Assembly: GCF_000021965.1 (NCBI RefSeq)
Contig: NC_011832.1
Location: forward strand, 1,426,001 to 1,490,000
From: Methanosphaerula palustris E1-9c
GTDB taxonomy: Archaea; Halobacteriota; Methanomicrobia; Methanomicrobiales; Methanospirillaceae
Direction of reading: 5' to 3'
DNA: 64,000 nucleotides
Part shown: positions 1-8,451 of the stretch, in pieces
Layout of the letters: every line of letters starts with the position of its first letter
Numbering within the stretch: the first letter of the stretch is position 1
Notes under the pieces: generated by a model
Databases searched by the model: none
What the model was told of the DNA's origin: nothing
Seen by the model: the letters and a program-made list of their open reading frames with translations, nothing else
Program-made: the position numbers and the translations under genes

Positions 1-183
1 CGGGGTCAGGTAAATGCCATCGGGGTTCGCCGCGTCGAGCGCCTCGATCGCCTTCGCGGCGACGTCGAGGTCGTCGAAGTAGCCGGAGGCGATGCGATCG
101 CCCGTCCAGCTCCGGACCTCGAAGACCTGGCCCGGAGCGAGCAGCACCTCGAGACCCTGCCGGATATCAGAGCCGGGAGGCAT
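1..183 (-). CDS. Primase/replication-type protein, N-terminal part (runs off the left edge)
   Basis: The minus-strand frame is open from an ATG at 183 to the window edge, giving 61 residues. It starts MPPGSDIRQGLEVL and continues with a GQVFEVRSW / SGYFDD / AIEALDAANPDGIYLT pattern. This resembles the N-terminus of phage and plasmid primase-polymerase or VapE-like proteins, where 'GxVxEVRaxxxxxxxxSGYFDD...aaaalDg...GvYvTLNP' recurs. That match is from memory of the family, not a search. The start overlaps the 3' end of the upstream gene (167-556) by 17 nt, so the two are probably translated together. The catalytic part would lie outside the window. Confidence 0.5.
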   Translation of the reverse strand, partial: MPPGSDIRQGLEVLLAPGQVFEVRSWTGDRIASGYFDDLDVAAKAIEALDAANPDGIYLTP

Positions 184-556
184 CGTTCTCACCAATTTCC
201 TGAATTCCACCGGGGTAGACGGCGAAGTACCGCCACCGGTCCGCCGTGGACCAGATCCAGAGATCGGCGGCAACGATCGACGAGATATACCGCCGGAGTT
301 CATACAGATCCTCGGCATACACCTTTGCAACCTGGGCGAGGATCCCGGCCGGCTTCTTCCGTCGCCTGACGCAGACGAACCTGAAATGGTCGCCTTTCAT
401 CGCAATCAGGTTCACGCCCGGGTAGCGGCCGTCGGTCCGGATCACCCCGTACCCGAGGCCCCGCAGACGAGAGGCCGCTTCATGTTCGATGGCGTGCCGT
501 CGGAGGTAGGGAAAGAGCGGCTCCGCTCCGGTATCTTCCACAATTTCGGTTGACAT
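167..556 (-). CDS. Small nuclease-like hypothetical protein of a phage-like cluster
   Basis: 129 residues starting MSTEIVEDTG. The middle has a helix with an acidic residue (RHAIEHEAASRLRGLGY), then a strand pair (GVNLIAMKGDHFRFVCVRRRKKP). That layout recalls Hjc-type or PD-(D/E)XK nucleases of archaea (E...D...(E/Q)xK). The usual Asp and Glu/Gln-x-Lys are not clearly present, so activity is uncertain. It overlaps the start of the primase-like gene by 17 nt, which suggests an operon for replication or recombination of a mobile element. It could also be a non-catalytic DNA-binding protein. Confidence 0.5.
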   Translation of the reverse strand: MSTEIVEDTGAEPLFPYLRRHAIEHEAASRLRGLGYGVIRTDGRYPGVNLIAMKGDHFRFVCVRRRKKPAGILAQVAKVYAEDLYELRRYISSIVAADLWIWSTADRWRYFAVYPGGIQEIGENDASRL

Positions 557-565
557 ATCGCACCC

Positions 566-880
566 TCACACCGAAGGCATCGGATCGAACCGGGACCTGG
601 TTAGCCCGCGAGCGGCATCTACAAGAGCCGGCCGAGGTACAATATACCTGAGTTCAGACGGGAGACGAATCGCAGTCCCGCTGGCATCATAAATGACTGC
701 CGTGTCCCGCAGGACCAACAGATCGCGCAGGGCGTTGTGATCGATGTGTACAGCCCGGTCGGCGTGATAGAGCCGAACCGTGCCGTTCAAGCCAGGGACG
801 AGGGTGATGGCCCTGCCCGGATCCTCTACAGCACCCGGGATCGCTCCACGCATGCCTGATGAAAAAACTGATTCGCTCAT
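566..880 (-). CDS. Hypothetical protein upstream of the nuclease-like gene
   Basis: The chosen start (MSESVFSSG) has a GGGGAG ribosome site 5 nt upstream. A longer frame to 919 exists but has no such site. The product is 104 residues with no membrane segment and no motif I recognise. The middle (ITLVPGLNGTVRLYHADRAVHIDHNALRDLL) looks like a short beta-rich domain. It ends 9 nt before the next gene of the minus-strand cluster and probably belongs to the same mobile-element operon. Function unknown. Confidence 0.55.
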   Translation of the reverse strand: MSESVFSSGMRGAIPGAVEDPGRAITLVPGLNGTVRLYHADRAVHIDHNALRDLLVLRDTAVIYDASGTAIRLPSELRYIVPRPALVDAARGLTRSRFDPMPSV

Positions 881-971
881 TATTTCTCCCCAAAAGCGAT
901 AGTAACATCGCGATTCCAAAATTATTCACATCAGAGTATAAACCTATCGATTCGGGGGATGATAGTAAATT

Positions 972-2456
972 ATGACCATAATCATTTCTCAAAAAAATTG
1001 CCCGGTTCCAGAGAAAAATAACGCCGATATCGTCCTGGATGGGGAGACAGATTTTGCGAAAATCGCCGCTGAAGCCGGGAAACCTGACAGGTGCATCAAA
1101 ATTCTGGCCGGCACACTTAATGGTAACGGTGGTTTCGCCCCTGACGGATCCCGGTATCTCCGGCCCGGTCCGGGGGTCACGATCATGGGGGCCGGACCCG
1201 GCCAGACGATCATCGAGGCGGCCGGATCGCCGTGCCGGATCGAGATCCCGGAGACCTCGCCGGGCGTCACGCTCGGCGGGTTCAGCGGTGTTGGTTACTT
1301 CGGGATCCAGAACTACGCCAGTCGGTTCACCTGCGAGGATGTCGAGATCGCTCACACCCTCGACGGCCGGACCTACCTCCCGTTCGGGAAGGCCGGCGGC
1401 TGCACGGCCGCGTTCATGAACTGGGGGAGGGACGGTCAGGTCCTCAGCGATCTGGTGTACCGGCGGTGTACCGCCCGGATGGCCTACCATCACGGCTTCT
1501 CCTGCAACACGACCGGCGCCGGCGCTGCCACGTTTCAGCGGGTCACGTTTGAGGAGTGCCAGGCGATCGCGTGCGGGAGCGGGCAGGAGGGGGACGGTGT
1601 GAGGGACTGGTCCTGCGGGTTCGATCTGATCGATACCGGTCACCTCCTGGGGCTCACGGTTCGAAAGTGCAGGGCGTTCGACTCCTGGCAGTCCGGGTTT
1701 CACACCGACGGCTCCTGGGAGGGGCACGAGCAGCGGACCGCCGATCTGCTCTTTGAGGATTGTGTAAGCGAAGGGAACGGCCAGCGGTCCGGGACCACGC
1801 CGGCCGAGCTGTACCAGTGCGGCTATTACCTGCAGGACCATGTGACCCTGAACCGGTGTCAGGCGAAGGGGAACCGGAAGGCTGGCTACCTATTCAAGAA
1901 CGAACGGCCGAAGTCAGTCGTGCTCGCGTCATGCAGTGACGACGGGAGCGCCTACGGCCTGGTGATCGAGTACGGCGGGGTCGGCATCATCGCCCGGCAG
2001 TTCGTCTCGACCGGTGCGACCCGCCGGGCCCTGCAGGCGACCGCGATCGATGCCGACCTGGAGATCGGGATTGTCAACTTCGCCGGCGATGGCCGGCCCG
2101 TGCTGCTCGGTATCACCGAACGGCTGGACTTCGTCGATGCTCCGGCCCACGCAGCCGACCTTGCCCGGTACCGGGCGATCGGCCGGCCGTTCTCCAGGTC
2201 TTTGATTTTGGAAGTGCCTGCCTCTGTTCCGATCTCAGATCTGGTCGAGGTTCATCCGCCTTCAGCCTCAGCGGTTGATCTGTCCGGGGTGACGGTCCGG
2301 GTGCGTGAGGATTTTGGGCCCCGGCCGCCTGTTCCACCGGCTCCTGTCGTCACGGCCGGCCCGATCTCTGGTGGGGTGGTGTCTCTGACGATGGCGGATG
2401 GGGAGGTTGAGGTATACGAGCTGGTTCGGCAGGCCGGCGTGAATCGGAGGGGATAG
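972..2456 (+). CDS. Right-handed parallel beta-helix protein
   Basis: 494 residues with no obvious signal peptide. Residues about 60-380 show the repetitive short-strand pattern of a pectate-lyase/Pbl-type beta helix: CEDVEIAH, VYRRCTARM, VTFEECQAI, LTVRKCRAF, LLFEDCVSEGN, VTLNRCQAKGNRKAG. Cys and Asn often sit at the same place in each turn. The C-terminal ~110 residues (from about LDFVDAPAH to the end) form a separate Pro-rich and beta module that recurs as a broken copy at 9290-9592. Such proteins serve as surface or phage-tail carbohydrate-binding or -cleaving proteins; no catalytic residues can be assigned. The GC content is much higher than that of the zinc-ribbon genes to its right. 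No strong Shine-Dalgarno is seen before the ATG. Confidence 0.7.
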   Translation: MTIIISQKNCPVPEKNNADIVLDGETDFAKIAAEAGKPDRCIKILAGTLNGNGGFAPDGSRYLRPGPGVTIMGAGPGQTIIEAAGSPCRIEIPETSPGVTLGGFSGVGYFGIQNYASRFTCEDVEIAHTLDGRTYLPFGKAGGCTAAFMNWGRDGQVLSDLVYRRCTARMAYHHGFSCNTTGAGAATFQRVTFEECQAIACGSGQEGDGVRDWSCGFDLIDTGHLLGLTVRKCRAFDSWQSGFHTDGSWEGHEQRTADLLFEDCVSEGNGQRSGTTPAELYQCGYYLQDHVTLNRCQAKGNRKAGYLFKNERPKSVVLASCSDDGSAYGLVIEYGGVGIIARQFVSTGATRRALQATAIDADLEIGIVNFAGDGRPVLLGITERLDFVDAPAHAADLARYRAIGRPFSRSLILEVPASVPISDLVEVHPPSASAVDLSGVTVRVREDFGPRPPVPPAPVVTAGPISGGVVSLTMADGEVEVYELVRQAGVNRRG

Positions 2457-2773
2457 CGAGGAGTGAGGATTCACACATCAGGATTGTAAGATCGATCCGC
2501 AAGGAGATTAACGAGGAGTGGGTGACTGGCAAAAAGTATTGACAATGGAGGAGAGAGGATCAGATACAGATTCGAGGCTTATTAAATATACAGCACATTT
2601 GGGACGCTACCCCATATCCTTGCACTCGCAGCAGGATTTGGCCTTTTCATGACGATTACATGTTTGTGGAAGTCACGATTATCCATTCCATTTCTTTTTT
2701 AGGAGTCATAACCGGGTCTCAAGTTGTGGAAACATTTCGGAAGGTTCATCGGCTCATACGAGGACTCCCTTGA
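2457..2773. other. Gap holding a decayed zinc-ribbon gene tail
   Basis: There is no intact gene in this stretch. About 2630-2691 matches the last 20 codons and 3' flank of the zinc-ribbon membrane gene ending at 9159. Both encode AGFGL.M.ITxLWKSR and share the DNA string around 'tttgtggaagtcacgat'. In this copy the stop codon is changed and the frame runs on for a short distance. The rest of the stretch shows no feature I can support. Confidence 0.5.
2630..2691 (+). pseudogene. 3'-end remnant of a zinc-ribbon membrane protein gene
   Basis: The frame reads AAGFGLFMTITCLWKSRL, against VAGFGLSMMITGLWKSR-stop at the end of the 8452-9159 gene. The DNA is close to identical over about 55 nt. Nothing upstream in this frame is intact, so this is only a gene tail. 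It lies 80 nt before another zinc-ribbon gene, as if a family member was partly deleted or only its tail was duplicated. Confidence 0.5.
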
Positions 2774-3508
2774 ATGCAATGCCCTCACTGCGGCAAGGAG
2801 ATCCGGGACATCTACAAGATCTGTCCGTATTGCAAGAATATTGTTGATTCGCCCTTGGGCACGAAAGAAGTGTCAGCGAAGACGTGTCATATCTGTGGAA
2901 CAGTCATCCCCGTTAACTCGTCATTCTGCATGAAATGTGGGGCAAATGTCCTACAAGGATCTACAGAGCAGCAACCGCAATCCCCCCCGTTACGACACAA
3001 TCCATCCCCCAGATCACCGCCTCAGGGAGGCGTCTCGATGGGGGTCCACGTCATAAAATTCGTAGTAAAAGGGGTCATAGTACTCGTCGTTGGTTTAATA
3101 TTACTTGGGATTATATTTGGATCGGGCTCCTCCACCCCTGCCACTACCGCATCATCTAGCGGTTTGACCGTTAATCAACTCAAATCCACAGCGATAGTTG
3201 TCCCTTATGATGATCTCTTCCGAAATAACGAGCAATATATCGGAAAAATCGTGAAGATCCAGGGGAAGATCATTCAGTCTCAAAATTCAGGAAGCGATTA
3301 TGTCTTCCGGGTCTCAACCAAACCTGAGTATTATTACGAGGATCTCATCTACCTTAACTATAATGGTCCACGGTTTATTGAAGGGGATATCGTCGATATA
3401 TGGGGTAAGGTCGATGGGTTGAAGACCTACACAGCGGTGCTTGGAAACAGCGTGACAATCCCAGAGATCACCTCGAACCACCTGGAACTAGTACCACAGA
3501 CAAAATGA
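2774..3508 (+). CDS. Double zinc-ribbon membrane-anchored protein with an OB-like C-terminal domain
   Basis: 244 residues. Two zinc ribbons come first: CPHCGKEI...CPYC (residues 3-19) and CHICGTVIPVNSSFCMKCG (about 37-55). A Pro/Ser linker follows, then one membrane helix (about 95-115, VVKGVIVLVVGLILLGIIF). The outer or inner C-terminal domain (about 130-244) has the strand pattern NNEQYIGKIVKIQGKI...DIVDIWGKVDG, typical of small OB-fold domains in membrane-anchored zinc-ribbon proteins. The role is unknown; it is perhaps a membrane sensor or scaffold. No Shine-Dalgarno precedes the ATG. The base composition is more AT-rich than the beta-helix gene before it. Confidence 0.6.
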   Translation: MQCPHCGKEIRDIYKICPYCKNIVDSPLGTKEVSAKTCHICGTVIPVNSSFCMKCGANVLQGSTEQQPQSPPLRHNPSPRSPPQGGVSMGVHVIKFVVKGVIVLVVGLILLGIIFGSGSSTPATTASSSGLTVNQLKSTAIVVPYDDLFRNNEQYIGKIVKIQGKIIQSQNSGSDYVFRVSTKPEYYYEDLIYLNYNGPRFIEGDIVDIWGKVDGLKTYTAVLGNSVTIPEITSNHLELVPQTK

Positions 3509-3584
3509 CAGTACATCCTGCCACCAGCCGATGATCTCCATTTTTGAATTGCGGGTCAGGGCAGGATATTAGAACCTTAAATTG

Positions 3585-4307
3585 TCATTTCGGGGTGTGA
3601 GAAAAATCAGAGAGTATCGTCTGCTGATCTTCACTATCAAATTTTTCATCAAATTGAAATTGGCTGAAGATTCTGTATTTCCATATCTTCGATAATATAT
3701 ACTTGAGTTTACCATAACCGGATTTTGATGTCTCGCCTGTTTGTTCCACCGGAAGCAGATATGTCTTCCAAGTTTTTTGGAGCACTTGGGACCACTGTAT
3801 TAGAATAATGAATCCTATGAAAAGGGATACGAGGACAATTAGATGAAAAAGCGAGATTTGAATCATTGGACCGACAATCTGATCGACGAAAAAAATATGG
3901 TATTCTGGTCGAACCATTATTATTACTTCAAGTACGAAAAGAGCGAAAGCACCAATCAATAGCAGATATAACGCCGATGCGTACCATCGAAGCGCGTTAT
4001 TTTCACGTTTTTGTAGTGTCTCAAACCAATCCGGGGTGTTGTATTTAGTGTTTTTAGATTTGTAAATCCCTGAATTGATAGTCCCTATGCAACAGAATAT
4101 CGAAGCCAATAGCATTACTAATGCAAAACCGAATATCCATCGTGGAAGGATGTCATCAAGCATCTTTAAATTGGGATCACGAAAACCCAAGAAGGAAACA
4201 AGAAGACCTAATATAACACCATCTATCGTCAGGACTTTGTTCGCTTGATTTGATAGATTCTTAAGCGTTTTCTCCAACCTTTTGAACTTGTTAGGAGGAC
4301 TAGGCAT
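3585..4307 (-). CDS. Hypothetical multi-span membrane protein
   Basis: 240 residues; the start is supported by AGGAGG eight bases upstream. An N-terminal amphipathic stretch (KRLEKTLKNLSNQANKVL) is followed by four likely membrane helices: VLTIDGVILGLLVSFLGF, IFGFALVMLLASIFCCIG, ASALYLLLIGAFALFVLEVII, and LFHLIVLVSLFIGFIILI. A charged cytoplasmic tail of about 55 residues follows. The layout of a short helix, four membrane helices and a soluble tail is seen in small effector or sensor membrane proteins (for example SLATT-like proteins). I see no diagnostic motif and make no functional claim. It is transcribed opposite to its neighbours. Confidence 0.55.
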   Translation of the reverse strand: MPSPPNKFKRLEKTLKNLSNQANKVLTIDGVILGLLVSFLGFRDPNLKMLDDILPRWIFGFALVMLLASIFCCIGTINSGIYKSKNTKYNTPDWFETLQKRENNALRWYASALYLLLIGAFALFVLEVIIMVRPEYHIFFVDQIVGPMIQISLFHLIVLVSLFIGFIILIQWSQVLQKTWKTYLLPVEQTGETSKSGYGKLKYILSKIWKYRIFSQFQFDEKFDSEDQQTILSDFSHTPK

Positions 4308-4657
4308 GTTTTCATATCAGCGGTGCCGTTCTTACAAATTGCGTTTTTATCTGGTGCAACCATTACCGGAACCAGCCGACCACCTCCTATCCTGTTAAAA
4401 AATGGGGGTCATTTCATAGGATATCGCCTGTTTTTCTATCCGTTTCAGAATTTAAAGGCGAGGTGGATTTAAAAATCGCGAAATTGTGTTTTTAACTGTT
4501 TTTAAATCAGTGGGTCTGGGGGGAGACATTCCCGGCAGTTCACAGGGGGGGTGATGGTTGAGTGAACATAAGGATAGATTGAAGTAAATTTCTAAAAGAA
4601 TATTGGATAAAAAATGATACACCGGAATATATCACGTTGTAAAGAAAAAAGGGTAGC

Positions 4658-4825
4658 GTGCCGAAAGTGATCAGACGGTTCCTCTGCAGGTTCTGGAAGT
4701 ATCTCCCGTGGATGCTCCTGCTACTCGTGGTCGCCGCAGGCGTCGCGAAGCTGATGACTCCGAACCCGGCGCAGTGGCTCACACCGATCGGTGATGCGGC
4801 AATCACTTCGGAATGCTTAAGGTGA
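4658..4825 (+). pseudogene. Short hydrophobic frame, possible permease fragment
   Basis: A GTG-initiated frame of 55 codons begins VPKVIRRFLCRFWKYLPW and continues MLLLLVVAAGVAKLM. That is one basic segment and one membrane helix, the kind of start seen in small permease subunits. There is no clear ribosome site and no partner gene. The frame's GC-rich codons stand out against the AT-rich surroundings, which suggests a fragment of a lost gene. It could also be chance. Confidence 0.25.
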
Positions 4826-4859
4826 TATCCAACACATTCCCGACTATAGTGATGCGGCG

Positions 4860-4926
4860 ATGAAACAGTGCCCCAAATGTGGGGAGCTGGCACAAAACGG
4901 ACGGATCCTGTGCTCCCGTGTCGTAA
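4860..4926 (+). pseudogene. 5'-end remnant of a zinc-ribbon protein gene
   Basis: The first codons read MKQCPKCGELAQNGRILC and align with the starts at 7716, 8452 and (minus strand) 43296. The upstream 20 bases also match the family's leader, including a GTGATG ribosome-binding motif. The second CxxC is incomplete and the frame then leaves the family and ends at 5051 inside the NHL gene. It is therefore a truncated copy, not a functional gene. Confidence 0.5.
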
Positions 4927-4947
4927 GAATTATTTGTGGTGGTTTTA

Positions 4948-7077
4948 ATGAAATTGAAATTATTAATTTGTGCTATTCTTCTTTTGTGTGGGGTCATTCA
5001 GGTTGTAACAGCAACCGAGACGTATCAATTCACAACGCAGTGGGGAGGTAATGGTTCGGAGAGCGGCCAGTTCTCAGCACCATCCGGGATCACTGTGGAT
5101 GAATTGGGAAATATATTTGTTGCAGACACGAATAACAACAGGATCCAAAAGTTCTCATCAACCGGTGCCTTCATTAATGCATGGGGAAGTAAGGGGATTG
5201 AGAATGGACAATTCAAATCTCCACGTGGCATCGCTGTTGATAAAACAGGCAACATTTTCATTGCTGATACGGGCAATTATCGGATTCAAAAATTCTCATC
5301 GACGGGGCAGTTCCTTATAAAATGGGGGAGTCCGGGAATTGGGATAGGGCAGTTTGCCGCCCCCGAAGGGATCTGTGTTGATGATGCAGGGAATGTATAT
5401 GTGACGGATTGGGGTTACAACCGGGTACAAAAATTCTCATCCGATGGTACATATATCACTTCATGGGGCAGGGGGTATATGAGCAGCCCTTTCGGTATCG
5501 ATGTAGACAATACAGGTAACGTCTACGTAGCCGATACCGCAAACCATCGAATTCTAAAATTCACAGATGATGGCTCATTAATTGATACCTGGGGTGTCAC
5601 ACCCGGTCCTTGGGACGGCCATTTCGTCGCTCCCTATGGTGTCACCGTCGACGATGCGGGTAATGTTTTTGTTACGGATACCTATAATTCTCGAATTCAG
5701 AAGTTCTCGTCAGTTGGTACCTTCATTACAAAATGGGGAACAGGAGGCACTGGAGAGGGGCAGTTTGGACTTCCATCGGCTACTGCAATTGATACATCAG
5801 AAAACGTCTATGTAGCCGATACAGCCAATAACCGAATCCAAAAATTTACTTCCCAAGGTACCGCTCCGACCATTACCCAAACGACATCGACACCTACCTC
5901 TACAGCAACCCCAACGCAGACCCCAACCTCTACTCCGAGCCCAACTCTAACCACCAACCCGAGAGATATCACTGCTCCCAGAACCATCAATGAACCTGGA
6001 GAATATCATCTTGTCAATGATATCTCGAATTGTTCCACGGATTGTATTGTGATTTCCGGCTCCGATATCATTATCGAGGGAGATGGACACTCGATATCAG
6101 GAATAGGATTCATCCCACCCGGCGCCGATCCTCGCATACTTTCCGCAGGGATCAAGATTGGATCATCACAACCAGTCCATAATATAGTGATCCGCAATAT
6201 CACTGTTGTTAATTTTGGACTTGGGGCTTATGTGAACCAACTGACTGACGGAGTTATTGAAAATTGTTCATTTTCTCACGGGTATGTTGGCACTATCTTC
6301 ACCTATACTACGAATCTTATTATCAAAAAATGCCATTATTCAGACAACTCTGAGGTGGGTATAGATTTAGAGTATTATTCTCATGACTGCTTTATCGACA
6401 ACAATAGCATTGACCGGGACAGGATTGGTGTTAGTCTTCACGAGAGTGGTGGACATCATCTCGTAAGCAATAACACGATAACCAATAATCGCTACGGTAT
6501 CTGCACATGGTTCACAGGGGAAGGTATGAAATCCTGGCAGAATACCATCATCAACAATCACATTGAAGGAAATGATGTCGGGATTGACGGAGCAAAAGAC
6601 TACGTCATCACGAACAACTATCTGAATAACTCTAAAAATATCGATCACATTCTGTCCCCCAACCGCTGGAATTCTACACCGGTTTCTGGAGAGAATATCG
6701 TGCAGGGGAGTGCTCTTGGAGGAAATTATTGGGGTCAGCCTGATGGAAATGGGTTTTCTCAAACCGCAGTAGACAATGACCGTGACGGGTTCGCTGATAC
6801 ATCCTTCATTATCGCATCTCAAAATACGGACTATTATCCTCTGAGCCTTCCAGTTATCCGTGTGGTGCCTGGGAGCAGGAACCCGCCCAAGGCTCTCAAT
6901 GGCGATGGTTTGAATAATGATGTGAACGGCAACGGGGGACTTGACTTCAATGATGTGGTACTCTTCTTCAACAATATGGACTGGATCGCCGCGAATGAAC
7001 CTGTCTCTGCCTTCGACTTCAACAGGAATGGACAGATCGACTTCAATGACGTCGTCCTCCTCTTTAACCAGATCTAA
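4948..7077 (+). CDS. Secreted NHL-propeller / beta-helix protein with C-terminal EF-hand (dockerin-like) module
   Basis: 709 residues from MKLKLLICAIL, a signal peptide ending near ATA; this start is preferred over an ATG 12 nt upstream. Residues about 25-310 hold six NHL repeats (GIAVDxxGNIFVADTxNxRIQKFSSTG...W). A Thr/Pro linker (TSTPTSTATPTQTP) follows. Residues about 345-620 form a right-handed beta helix of the NosD type (ITNNRYGI, IINNHIEGNDVGI). The last 60 residues carry two EF-hand-like loops (DVNGNGGLDFNDVVLFF, DFNRNGQIDFNDVVLLF), as in dockerins. It is probably exported, and the tail may bind calcium and a partner at the cell surface. No cohesin-like protein is seen nearby. A run of seven T follows the stop. 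Confidence 0.8.
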   Translation: MKLKLLICAILLLCGVIQVVTATETYQFTTQWGGNGSESGQFSAPSGITVDELGNIFVADTNNNRIQKFSSTGAFINAWGSKGIENGQFKSPRGIAVDKTGNIFIADTGNYRIQKFSSTGQFLIKWGSPGIGIGQFAAPEGICVDDAGNVYVTDWGYNRVQKFSSDGTYITSWGRGYMSSPFGIDVDNTGNVYVADTANHRILKFTDDGSLIDTWGVTPGPWDGHFVAPYGVTVDDAGNVFVTDTYNSRIQKFSSVGTFITKWGTGGTGEGQFGLPSATAIDTSENVYVADTANNRIQKFTSQGTAPTITQTTSTPTSTATPTQTPTSTPSPTLTTNPRDITAPRTINEPGEYHLVNDISNCSTDCIVISGSDIIIEGDGHSISGIGFIPPGADPRILSAGIKIGSSQPVHNIVIRNITVVNFGLGAYVNQLTDGVIENCSFSHGYVGTIFTYTTNLIIKKCHYSDNSEVGIDLEYYSHDCFIDNNSIDRDRIGVSLHESGGHHLVSNNTITNNRYGICTWFTGEGMKSWQNTIINNHIEGNDVGIDGAKDYVITNNYLNNSKNIDHILSPNRWNSTPVSGENIVQGSALGGNYWGQPDGNGFSQTAVDNDRDGFADTSFIIASQNTDYYPLSLPVIRVVPGSRNPPKALNGDGLNNDVNGNGGLDFNDVVLFFNNMDWIAANEPVSAFDFNRNGQIDFNDVVLLFNQI

Positions 7078-7086
7078 CTTTTTTTA
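7076..7086 (+). terminator. T-rich terminator after the NHL/beta-helix gene
   Basis: A run of seven T lies directly after the stop codon, in the pattern of archaeal oligo-T termination. No stem is needed and none is evident. Confidence 0.4.
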
Positions 7087-7162
7087 CAAGAGGGTGAGGA
7101 GGAAAATCTAAAAATGCAGTTCAGAAAGAGGTGATGCCTCAGGCACATTCAAAAAACCAGGG

Positions 7163-7459
7163 TCATTTATATTTGTGATTGATGTTGTGCCATGACCTTC
7201 CTTCTTTTGATTGTTGGGTCACCTTTCCAAAGGACTTTTTAGCCGATCCACCTCTAATAGACCAGTAATTCTTTACACCATCATCTCTATCAGAGTAACT
7301 TTCCGTCGTCCGCCGGCTTGCGTCCCATCGGGAAACAGGTCTACTGGTGTTCGTTGAATGGGTAGTTCTTTTTGCCTTCTTCCCCTTCTGGGATAGATAA
7401 TTGAGACCCCACAACAGGAGGCCAAGCACAACTATTGTTAAAATTACAACGAGTTCCAT
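7163..7459 (-). CDS. Single-pass membrane protein, function unknown
   Basis: 98 residues: an N-terminal helix (MELVVILTIVVLGLLLWGLNYL) followed by a basic, Ser/Thr-rich soluble tail (QKGKKAKRTTHST ... HNINHKYK). It has the shape of a signal-anchor protein with a charged cytoplasmic or surface tail. It lies convergent to the NHL gene. No motif is recognised; a small real gene is plausible because of its codon use and clean hydrophobic segment. Confidence 0.45.
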   Translation of the reverse strand: MELVVILTIVVLGLLLWGLNYLSQKGKKAKRTTHSTNTSRPVSRWDASRRTTESYSDRDDGVKNYWSIRGGSAKKSFGKVTQQSKEGRSWHNINHKYK

Positions 7460-7715
7460 ATTTTGACCTTAAAATATCAATTGTTGCATATCACAGCATA
7501 ATATTTTCTAAATGATTTTTTGGGCTATCCCCAATTCAGCCGTAATAGTCAGATATAATGGAGAGTAAGGAGTCGTGGTCATCATGAATTCTCCCCATGA
7601 TGGCTGCGGAGGCATCGCAACCTTGAGGCGATACAATATGAGGGGAGAAATCAAAAATGCATTTCAGAAGGTTTAACGTAATATCGAACGCATCCTCTGC
7701 TATGGTGATGCTGGG

Positions 7716-8198
7716 ATGAAGCAATGCCCCAACTGCGGAGCAGATGCGCAGGATGGGTGGATCCTGTGCCCCTCATGTGGGATTGACATGCGGAAGGCTG
7801 CGGAACGCCTCGGACGAGATCACTACATTTCGCCCGGGTCTGAACAGGTAGTTTCCACACCGGAGATCCCTTTACAGCAGGAAACAACGACACAGTCACG
7901 ACCCCAAGTGGGTCGTCTTACACTTCTCTTTCTCGTTATCTTTTTGGGAGTTATCGATGGTTTGTTTTATAATTACATAAAAAATATATCTTATTATATA
8001 ATATTTTTATTTATAATTATAGCCGTAATATATACTTTTAAAACCGAGGGGGAGGTCGCAACGACTCGTCACCCAAATAATCCAATTACATCTTTTGATC
8101 AAGGGGGATTGATGATTGGCGTGGTAATTTTAATGTTTATTTTTCTATTAATTGGAATATATATTGGTAATGCAATATTGGGCTTTTTTGTGAGGTAA
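7716..8198 (+). CDS. Zinc-ribbon membrane protein (family copy 1)
   Basis: 160 residues. One zinc ribbon at the N-terminus (CPNCGADAQDGWILCPSC, residues 4-21) is followed by a short helix, a variable linker and four hydrophobic segments (about 68-83, 87-103, 126-148). The first ~100 nt, including the GGTGATG ribosome site 8 nt before the start and ~45 nt of leader, match the 8452 gene almost base for base. The membrane part is unrelated in detail and very AT-rich. The zinc ribbon may sense or bind a partner in the cytoplasm while the helices anchor it. Confidence 0.6.
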   Translation: MKQCPNCGADAQDGWILCPSCGIDMRKAAERLGRDHYISPGSEQVVSTPEIPLQQETTTQSRPQVGRLTLLFLVIFLGVIDGLFYNYIKNISYYIIFLFIIIAVIYTFKTEGEVATTRHPNNPITSFDQGGLMIGVVILMFIFLLIGIYIGNAILGFFVR

Positions 8199-8224
8199 TT
8201 AAAGCTCAAACACTTCAATCATTA

Positions 8225-8403
8225 GAGGTCATCCCAAAACGACTATGAGACCTGTGGTCACAGGCTCAACCAATGAAAATCCTCACTTATCCACACTCAT
8301 TTTTCTGATTTTCATGCTAAACTCTTATTGATTCCACATATCACTGAACACGAGCCATTCCAGCAACGTGATGGGGGGTTGTGATCAGTTTTGGGATGAC
8401 CTC
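8225..8403. mobile_element. MITE-like element, 179 bp with perfect 16-bp inverted ends
   Basis: The left end reads GAGGTCATCCCAAAAC (8225-8240) and the right end is its exact complement (8388-8403). There is no coding capacity inside. An internal imperfect hairpin (cctgtg/cacagg) lies near 8250. The size, perfect termini and lack of a gene fit a miniature inverted-repeat element derived from an insertion sequence. No target-site duplication is evident. Homology between the leaders of the two zinc-ribbon genes starts just after the right end (aaggtttaacg). Confidence 0.65.
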
Positions 8404-8451
8404 AAGGTTTAACGTAATACCGAATGCATCCTCCGCTATGGTGATGCTAGG

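Larger units (their letters stand above)
4308..4947. other. Gap with a small hydrophobic ORF and a zinc-ribbon head remnant
   Basis: There is no full-length gene in this 640-base gap. It holds a 55-codon hydrophobic frame (4658-4825) and the first ~20 codons of a zinc-ribbon protein (4860 onward), which then runs into the next gene's leader. The 4384-4560 part is AT-rich with oligo-A/T tracts and no recognisable element. Confidence 0.4.
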
